From CAVTOO01 sp963736355 (GTDB lineage Bacteria > Pseudomonadota > Alphaproteobacteria > Rhizobiales > Xanthobacteraceae): 64,000 nucleotides of DNA. Position 1 is the first letter of the stretch. The number at the start of each line of letters is the position of its first letter. The notes under the pieces are model-generated. The model saw nothing but the letters and a program-made list of their open reading frames with translations. It searched no databases and was not told the DNA's origin. Of this stretch, positions 54,876 through 64,000 are shown piece after piece. The stretch lies in the NCBI GenBank assembly GCA_963736355.1, contig CAVTOO010000004.1:248001-312000 (forward strand). Direction: 5' to 3'. A program made the position numbers and the translations under genes.

Positions 54876-56207
54876 TTAGTTGGCTTTCGGCGGCGTCGCC
54901 CGGCCGACGACCGTAAACAGCATTCCGTCGGAAAACAGGCGCTTGGCCACGCGCTTGGCGTCCGCCAGCGTCACGGCATCGATCATGGCGTTACGGCGCT
55001 CGATATAGTCGATGCCGAGATTGTCCAATTGATATTGCACCAGCAGGGACGCAATCTTGGAGGATGTATCCAGCGCCAGCATCTGCGAGCCCTTGAGATA
55101 GGACTTGGCCTCGTCGATCTCGAGCTGCGTCGGCCCCTCGGCGGCGAATTTCTTCACCTCGTCGAGAACAGTCGCGATCGCTTCCTCGCTGCGGTCGGAA
55201 CGCGTGGCGGTGCCGCCGACGAACAATTCGGTCGCGTTGAGCCAGGTCAGGCTGGTGGAGACCGAATAGGCAAGGCCGCGCTTCTCGCGCACCTCTTTGT
55301 AGAGCCGTGAGGAGAACGTGCTGCCGCCGACGATGAAGTTGAGCACGAACGCCGTCATGAAGTCGGGGTCGCTGCGTGGAATACCGGGCCCGCCGAAGGT
55401 GATGACGGTCTGCGGCACGTCGAGTGGCACATCGACGCGCTTGCCGAGGCCCGCGGGCAGGGCATGCGGCACCGGCACCAGATCGCCCTTGGCGGGAAGG
55501 CTGCCGAACACATCATCGAGCGCTCGGCCGAGTGTTGCTGCGTCGATGTCGCCGACTACGGCGATCTTCAGCTTGTCGCGCGCGAGGACTCGTTTGACGT
55601 GGCCGCGCAGATCGTCGGCGGTGATTGTCGGCACCAACTCGAGCGTGCCGTTGCCTTGCATGGAATAGGGATGGCCGGGAAAGGCGGTGTCCCACCAGCG
55701 ACGGCTCGAGATGCTGTTCGGGCTCGTGGTCTCACGGCGCAGGCTGGACAGAATCTGCGTGCGGATCCGCTCCAGCGGCTCGACGTCGAAGCGCGGGGCG
55801 GTGACGGCCAGCTTGAGCAGGCTGAACGCCTCATCGCGATTTTCTTTCAGCGTGCGCAGCGAACCGCGGGTTGTATCGCGGGCCGCGCTGAAATCGAGTT
55901 CGATGGCGCGTTGTTCGAGCCGGGCGCGAAAGGCCTGATCGTCAAGTTCGCCGGCGCCTTCGTCGAGCAGTCGGGTGGTGAGACTGGCGACGCCGGGCTT
56001 CGCCTTCGGGTCCTGCGCGGTGCCGCCGGCAAAGGCGAAATCCATCGCGATCAGTGGAACGGTGGTGTCCTGCACCAGCCACGCTTCGATCCCGCCGGGG
56101 GACACGACGCGCTGGATGGTGGTGGCGTTGGCCGTGGAGAACGACGCGATGGCGAACGCTAGCGCCGTCAGTGTGATCCTTGCCTTTATAATTGCCGCAC
56201 GAGTCAT
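54876..56207 (-). CDS. M16 family peptidase-like protein (non-catalytic partner)
   Basis: Pitrilysin-family protein of 443 aa with a signal peptide (KARITLTALAFAIASFSTANA). It lacks the HxxEH zinc motif: the corresponding region reads 'KPGVASLTTRLLDEGAGELD'. It keeps the second-half signature 'FSSRLYKEVREKRGLAYSVS'. This is the usual partner subunit of two-gene M16 proteases, where one partner has the zinc site and the other the R/Y pair. Its ATG overlaps the stop of the upstream catalytic gene (ATGA). Confidence 0.92.
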   Translation of the reverse strand: MTRAAIIKARITLTALAFAIASFSTANATTIQRVVSPGGIEAWLVQDTTVPLIAMDFAFAGGTAQDPKAKPGVASLTTRLLDEGAGELDDQAFRARLEQRAIELDFSAARDTTRGSLRTLKENRDEAFSLLKLAVTAPRFDVEPLERIRTQILSSLRRETTSPNSISSRRWWDTAFPGHPYSMQGNGTLELVPTITADDLRGHVKRVLARDKLKIAVVGDIDAATLGRALDDVFGSLPAKGDLVPVPHALPAGLGKRVDVPLDVPQTVITFGGPGIPRSDPDFMTAFVLNFIVGGSTFSSRLYKEVREKRGLAYSVSTSLTWLNATELFVGGTATRSDRSEEAIATVLDEVKKFAAEGPTQLEIDEAKSYLKGSQMLALDTSSKIASLLVQYQLDNLGIDYIERRNAMIDAVTLADAKRVAKRLFSDGMLFTVVGRATPPKAN

Positions 56208-57599
56208 GAGCGCTTCTCCTCGCGGGGCGTCGTGTCCTTGATCAGGTATCCGGTGACCGAACGCTTCTTGTCGAGCCATTGCTTCGCGGCATCCTGCACC
56301 TCCTTGGCGGTCACGGCGCGGACGCGCTGCGGCCAGGAGATAACGTCGTCGATGGTTTGTCCGGCCATTAGCGAGCCGCCGAACCAGCGCGCCAGCGTCG
56401 CCTGATTGTCCTGGGCGTAGATCGTCTCGGCGATCAGCTGCGTCTTGATGCGCTCGAGATCCTCGGCCTTGATGCCATTGGCGATGACGTCGGCGATCAC
56501 CGCATCGAGGGCCGCTTCGATTTGCGGAAACTCGATGCCCGGCCGCGGCGTTGCCGAAACGCCGAATTGCAGTCGCGTCGAGCGCTGTGCCCGAGTACCA
56601 GGCGCCGGCGCCGACTGCGATCTTCTTGTCGATCACCAGCGACTTGTAGAGATAGGAACTCGGACCGCCGCCAAGAATTTGCGACAGCACTTCGAGCGCC
56701 GGGCTTTCGCCTTCTTTCGCCGTCGCCGCCGAGGGCACGAGATAGGTGCGGCGCAGGCTCGGCTGTTCGACACGCGGATCGGCGAAAGTCACCGTACGCG
56801 GAGCGATCGGAACGGGCTCCTGCGGGCGCATGCGCTTGGCCGGGATCGAGGGCTGCGCCACAAGCGGCCCGTAGTATTTTTCGGCAAGCGTGCGGACTTC
56901 TTCGGTCGTGACGTCGCCGGCGATGACGACAATGGCATTGTTCGGTGCGTAGAAGCGTTTGTAGAAAGCGAGCGCATCTTCGCGGTTCAGTTGCTCGATT
57001 TCCTGGCGCCAGCCGATGACCGGACGGCCATAGGGGTGATTGAGGTAGAGCGCGGCCGAGATCTGCTCGGAGAGCCGCGCGTCGGGGCTGTTGGCGACGC
57101 GCATGTTGTACTCTTCGAGCACGACGTCGCGTTCCGGCAGCACTTCCGAATCCTTCAGCGTCAGGCCGGTCATGCGATCGGCCTCGTATTCCATCAACGT
57201 CGCGAGCTTGTCGCGCGGGCCGCGCTGGAAATAGTTGGTGTAGTCCGACGAGGTCGAGGCGTTCTCGTTGCCGCCGAGGCGTTGCACGATCTTGGAGAAT
57301 TCACCCGCCGGGCGCTTCTCGGTGCCCTTGAACATCAGATGTTCGAGGAAATGGGCGAGGCCGGATTTGCCCGCGGTCTCGTCCGCGGACCCGACCTTGT
57401 ACCAGATCATATGCGTGACGACCGGCGTGCGCCGGTCGGGGATCACGACGACCTGCAGGCCGTTGGCGAGCGTGAAACTGTCGGGGCGGCGAACGCCTTG
57501 CGCACTGGCTGTGCCGGGCAGGGCCGTCCATAGCGTGACGACGGTGAGGACAACGAACGTAAGAGAACGACTAGGGCGGCGATGGCGCACGGCCTTCAA
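56204..57599 (-). CDS. M16 family zinc metallopeptidase, catalytic subunit (frame broken at 56570)
   Basis: Exported pitrilysin-type protease of about 464 aa. A signal peptide (SLTFVVLTVVTLWTALPGTA) is followed by the inverted zinc motif 'GLAHFLEHLMFKGTEKRPAG' (HxxEH) with the distal Glu in 'ERDVVLEEYNM'. An extra base at 56570 (minus strand gcgact[g]caattcggc) shifts the frame. Its removal reads 'LDATQFGVSATPRPGIEFPQ' and continues to the stop at 56204. Without correction the frame runs into the next gene as one artificial 907-residue protein. It forms a pair with the non-catalytic M16 gene. Confidence 0.9.
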
Positions 57600-57679
57600 C
57601 CCTTCCTGCCGGTCATGGGATCCGGCGCTGCGTGAGATTGACTGCCGGAGGCTTCAAGCACGGATATCCGTCTGCGCGC

Positions 57680-58363
57680 TCACTGCTGCTGGCCGAGCGA
57701 GCCGCGGGCGGGGTCCTGCCCGTCGGGCTGGCCCTTCTTCTTGTAATCCTGGCCGACACCATAAGCGAAGTTCGGTGAGGGCGTTTGATAGCCCGGAGGC
57801 GGTGCGGTCAAGGTATTACGATCCGGCTCGCCGGTGAACTTCGCGGTTTCTTCCTTCGTTCCGGCGCCCCAGAGCGTGCCGAACACGCCGCCCTTGTAAC
57901 CAAGCTCGTCGGGCTTCAGCGGGCGGGACGGGTCCTGGCCCGGTTGCGGATAGGTGTCGTTGGGAACGCGGCTCTTGGCCGAAGTACGGCCCTTCGCCAG
58001 TTCGTTCGGCGTCAGTTGCCGGCGCGATTCCTCGTAAGAGACGGGCGGCGATGCGGCCATCGCCTTGCGCTGTGCCGCGTCCGGGTCTTTCGGCCAGTTG
58101 GCCGGCGCGGCATTGCGGCTCGCGGTTTGCGGTTGCGGCAGCGTCATTTGCGGCGGCAGCACCAGCGGCGAGCGCTCGCGATATTTGATTCCGGAGTTAC
58201 TGCCGTTGCTGGCGCCGAGACCGAGCATGAACTGGTGGATGATCTTCTGTTCGAAGGTCATCTCGGCGGTGCCGTCATCCTCTTCCTCCTGCGCGAATGC
58301 AGCAGAGGACAGCACAAGGCTGCTGAAGGCGGCGGTAAGAACCAGGGCGCGGGAAAACTTCAT
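57680..58363 (-). CDS. Conserved exported protein of unknown function
   Basis: 227 aa from the ATG at 58363, with a signal peptide (SRALVLTAAFSSLVLSSAAF) and then an acidic start (EEEDDGTAEMTFEQKIIHQF). Further on are 'GIKYRERSPLVLPPQMTLPQ', 'NWPKDPDAAQRKA' and 'GVFGTLWGAGTKEETAKFTG', patterns found in alphaproteobacterial proteins encoded between lspA and the M16 genes. The Pro-rich body looks extended. A role in envelope biogenesis is only suggested by its neighbours. Confidence 0.85.
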   Translation of the reverse strand: MKFSRALVLTAAFSSLVLSSAAFAQEEEDDGTAEMTFEQKIIHQFMLGLGASNGSNSGIKYRERSPLVLPPQMTLPQPQTASRNAAPANWPKDPDAAQRKAMAASPPVSYEESRRQLTPNELAKGRTSAKSRVPNDTYPQPGQDPSRPLKPDELGYKGGVFGTLWGAGTKEETAKFTGEPDRNTLTAPPPGYQTPSPNFAYGVGQDYKKKGQPDGQDPARGSLGQQQ

Positions 58364-58445
58364 CGTCCGTCCACTCATCGTTTGGAACAAAGCTTCGGCA
58401 AGGCAGGCCGGAACAGGGATATCCAGACTGAGCTATCCCGCAGGT

Positions 58446-58958
58446 TCACGGCGCTTTTTTGGCACTGCCGCCCCAGACCGAGTCATACAGGAGGGCGGCT
58501 ACACCGGCAACAATCGCCACGTCCGCAAGGTTAAATACGTACCAATTATAGGCTTTTCCGCCGATTTGGGCGTGAAAGAGGGCGTAATCCACTACCGCTC
58601 CGTGCAGGACGCGGTCCACCGCGTTGCCGATGGCGCCGCCGATGATCAGGCCGAGGCCGGCTACAACTAGTCGTGACCGGGCCTTCAGGAGCCAGATCAG
58701 GAGCACGATCACCGCCGCAACCTTGAGCGCGAGCAGCACGATCTGGCCAAAGCCGCCGCCATTCTGGAACAAGCCATACGAGATGCCGGTGTTCCAGACG
58801 AGGACGAGGTCGAAAAACGGCGTCAATTGAACGGCGCCCCGGCGGCCGATGTCGAAGACGTAGCAGCAGCCACAGCTTCGTCGCCTGATCGAGCGCCGCC
58901 GTCAGCAGCGCGACGATCAAGCCGAACGCGATCAGCGGCTTGTTTGCTCGGTCGTCGC

Positions 58959-58962
<4 letters not shown>
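58446..58962 (-). CDS. lspA: Lipoprotein signal peptidase LspA (frame broken at 58863)
   Basis: Aspartyl protease that removes signal peptides from prolipoproteins in the inner membrane, about 171 aa. The two catalytic Asp motifs are 'IIGGAIGNAVDRVLHGAVVD' and 'NWYVFNLADVAIVAGVAALL'. The N-terminal part 'LIAFGLIVALLTAALDQATK' is in another frame; deleting an extra base at 58863 gives 'KLWLLYVFDIGRRGAVQLTP' and joins them. The ATG at 58962 overlaps the ileS stop. Essential in most Gram-negatives, so an error is likely. Confidence 0.93.
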
Positions 58963-62011
<3,049 letters not shown>

Positions 62012-62087
62012 GGGGGCAGGGTTTAGCGCATGATCCGCCAATGGGAAACAGGCGGCGCCCCGATTTGCCGAATGCGATGAATCCGGA

Positions 62088-63062
62088 CTAACCGGGGCCG
62101 ATCTCGCCCAGCGCCGGGAAGGCGCCCGGAGCGGCCCCGAGCACGGCACGGGCGGCCTGCGAATCGGCGTCCATCTGCGCCATCAGCGCCTCCACGGAGG
62201 CCAGCTTCATCTCGTCGCGCAAAAAGCCGATGAAGGCGACATCCAGCATGGCGCCGTAGAGATCGCCTGCATAATCGAACAGATGCACTTCCAGAAGCGG
62301 CGCGCCATTGTCGAACATCGGCCGCGTCCCGAAGCTCGCCACGCCGTCGAACGAGCTTGCCGCCGATCCCCACGCGCACCGCATAGATGCCGTGGCGCAG
62401 CCCGCAGCCGGGATCGAGCGCCAGATTGGCGGTGGGATAACCGAGGTCGCGTCCGCGCTTGTCGCCGTGGCGCACCTCGCCACTCACGAACCAGGGCGAG
62501 CCGAGCATCATGGCCGCGCGATCGACATGGCCCTGGCTGCAGCGCGTCGCGGATCGATCCGGACGACACCGTGACGCCGTTGGTCTCGTGGCGTTTCTCG
62601 ACATGCACCGGAATGTGGAGCCGCGCGCCTTCGCTCTGCAGCAGCGTCGGCGAGCCGGCGCGGCCCTTGCCGAAATGGAAATCGTAGCCGACCGCGATGC
62701 CGCTGACGCCGAGGCGTCCGACAAGTTCACTGGTGATGAACTCCACCGCGCTCGTGGCCGCGCGCTTGGCGTCGAAGCCCATCACCACCGCACCGTCGAG
62801 TCCCGTGCGCTGCCAGCAGCCGCAGCTTGTCGCGCTCGGAGCTCAGGCGGAATTGCGGCACGTTGGGCTGAAAGAAACTGCGCGGATGCGGCTCGAAGGT
62901 CACGGCATAGGCGGCGCTGCCGTTCGCCTTGGCCATGGCGATGGCGGCGTCGATCACCGTGCGATGGCCCAGATGCACGCCGTCGAAATTGCCGATGGCG
63001 ATGACGCCGCCGCGCGGCGGCGACGGGTCGGTATCGCGGATAATGGAAAAGGGCGCGGGCAT
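62088..63062 (-). CDS. ribF: Bifunctional riboflavin kinase / FAD synthetase RibF (three frame breaks)
   Basis: Makes FMN and FAD from riboflavin; about 323 aa. The FAD-synthetase half starts 'GVIAIGNFDGVHLGHRTVID' (GxFDGxHxGH) with 'AYAVTFEPHPRSFF'. The middle has 'VGYDFHFGKGRAGSPTLL' and 'SSGSIRDAL'. The kinase half has 'GSPWFVSGEVRHGDKRGRDL', 'GYPTANLALDPGCGLRHGIY' and 'ASFGTRPMFDNGAPLLEVHL'. Three extra bases (near 62803, 62535 and 62350) separate these segments, and removing each restores the family sequence. It is encoded 76 nt before ileS on the same strand. Confidence 0.93.
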
Positions 63063-63141
63063 CGCAGGCTTTCGGTCGATTTTGGGATCAATGCCTATCC
63101 AAGCGGGATGGCGCCGACAAGCCCGGCCGCGACAACGTGGT

Positions 63142-64000
63142 TTACCAGCTTAAGCGCCGCGTCACCGCGATCGGCGGCTTCGACGCCGTGCCGAGCAGGC
63201 GGGCGAGTGCGGCCTCGTCGAGATTGTCATGCGTGCCGAAATCGGCGGCATGAATGCCGGAGATGACGAACAGGCAGGGAATGCCGAACGCATTGGCGCC
63301 CTCAAGATCGGTGCGCACGCTAGTCGCCGATCGCGAGCACGCGCGGCGTGCCTGTCTTGCCCGCGGCCTTGCGGCGGTCCAGCGCAATCTCCAGCGCGTC
63401 CTCGTAGATCGGCCGGTGTGGCTTGCCGGCGAAAATCACGTCGCCGCCGAGCGTGCGATAGAGTTCGGCGAGCGCGCCGGCGCAATACAGCAGCTTGTCG
63501 CCGCGCTCCACCACGAGGTCGGGATTGGCGCAGATCATCGGCAGCTTGCGCGCCGCAGCGCGCGTCAGCATCGCGCGATAGTCTTCGGGCGTCTCATTGT
63601 CTTCATGCACGAGGCCGACATCGATGATGTAATCGGCCTCGTCGAGCGCGACGAAGGGAATGCCGAGTTCGTCATAGATGGCGCGGTCGCGCTGCGGTCC
63701 GAGGTAATACGGCTTTTGCCCGGCGTGTTTGGTGATGTAGTGGCGGGTGACGTCGCCGGACGACACGATGGCGTCGTAGGTCGCGTCCTTGATGTTCAAT
63801 CCGCGCAGATAGGTGATGACCGGCGCGGACGGGCGCGGCGCGTTGGTGATCATCACCACGGTGCCGCCGCCTTCGCGGAACGTCTGCAGCGCTTCGCACG
63901 CTTCGGGGAAAGCCTCGACGCCGTTGTGGATCACGCCCCAGACATCGGACAGCACCACATCGTAATCGGAGGCCAGCTCGCGGAAGCGATCGAGAAAACG
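63142..64000 (-). CDS. HAD-IIA family hydrolase (TIGR01459-like), 5' end beyond window, frame broken at 63321
   Basis: NagD-like HAD phosphatase, at least 285 aa visible, with its N-terminus outside the window. Motif I 'DVVLSDVWGVIHNGVEAFPE' (DxWGVI), motif II in 'TVVMITNAPRPSAPVITYLR', Lys in 'VIFAGKPHRPIYEDALEIAL'. Motif IV is split: the frame reaches TAG right after 'PRVLAIGD', and removing one extra base gives 'AIGDSVRTDLEGANAFG' and the end 'TRRLSW'. The family acts on small phosphorylated metabolites. It lies upstream of ribF on the same strand. Confidence 0.9.

Noticed and set aside
54876..57599. A single 907-residue double-M16 protease.
   Set aside because: It arises because an extra base at 56570 fuses two adjacent genes. 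A stop and an ATGA overlap appear at 56204-56207 in the correct frame, and the second half has its own signal peptide.

Overview
The window reads as chromosome of a high-GC alphaproteobacterium of the order Hyphomicrobiales (Rhizobiales), most likely near Bradyrhizobium, Rhodopseudomonas or other Xanthobacteraceae/Nitrobacteraceae. The evidence is gene order (tolQRAB-pal-cpoB-tilS-ftsH; pmbA-phosphatase-DUF4170-acyltransferase-waaA-lpxK; HAD hydrolase-ribF-ileS-lspA-M16-M16), the GC-rich codon usage, and several intergenic palindromic repeats of types common in this order. I saw no rRNA, tRNA, CRISPR array, integrase, transposase or phage gene.

Layout. 0-1.4 kb: an orphan solute-binding protein. 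1.4-10.4 kb: the Tol-Pal envelope machine, then tRNA lysidine synthase and the FtsH protease. 10.4-12.7 kb: a secreted protein with two repeated domains, a TetR regulator and a small cytochrome c. 12.8-16.8 kb: glycolate oxidase glcDEF. 16.9-22 kb: a lysine-repeat basic protein, a porin-like protein, a BacA-like ABC exporter, a dienelactone-hydrolase-like enzyme and a META-like secreted protein. 22-24.3 kb: groES-groEL with a promoter and a CIRCE operator. 24.4-28.8 kb: a lipoprotein, an L,D-transpeptidase, a DUF2076 protein, and a polyprenyl-phosphate-type glycosyltransferase coupled to a YdjC-family deacetylase. 28.8-31.9 kb: hisZ-hisG and rsmE. 32-34.3 kb: a conserved secreted protein coupled to ubiA, plus a small secreted protein. 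35-41.2 kb: pmbA and a lipid A/Kdo operon. 41.3-47.5 kb: xseA, purD, a close relative of fluoroacetate dehalogenase, a GNAT acetyltransferase, a second orphan solute-binding protein and tadA. 47.5-53.4 kb: a pseudouridine synthase with a very long Arg/Asp/Gly-rich N-terminus, rsmD, a cupin, a MORN-like protein, mutL and arfB. 53.4-64 kb: pgi, two M16 proteases, lspA, ileS, ribF and the 3' part of a HAD hydrolase that runs off the window.

A dominant feature is damage to reading frames. About twenty single-base indels, mostly +1 insertions, break genes that must work (tolA, ftsH, lspA, ileS, ribF, ubiA, tilS), and pgi has an in-frame TAA. They are dense in the last 5 kb and absent from about 17.3 to 32.3 kb. 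The simplest reading is sequencing or assembly error, so such genes are annotated over their full extent with the break noted.

Most of the window is housekeeping and I do not find a clearly new multi-gene system. The best leads are the glycosyltransferase-deacetylase pair, the BacA-like exporter, the dehalogenase homologue with all the active-site residues I could compare, the disordered extension of the pseudouridine synthase, and the duplicated secreted domain at 10.5-11.5 kb.
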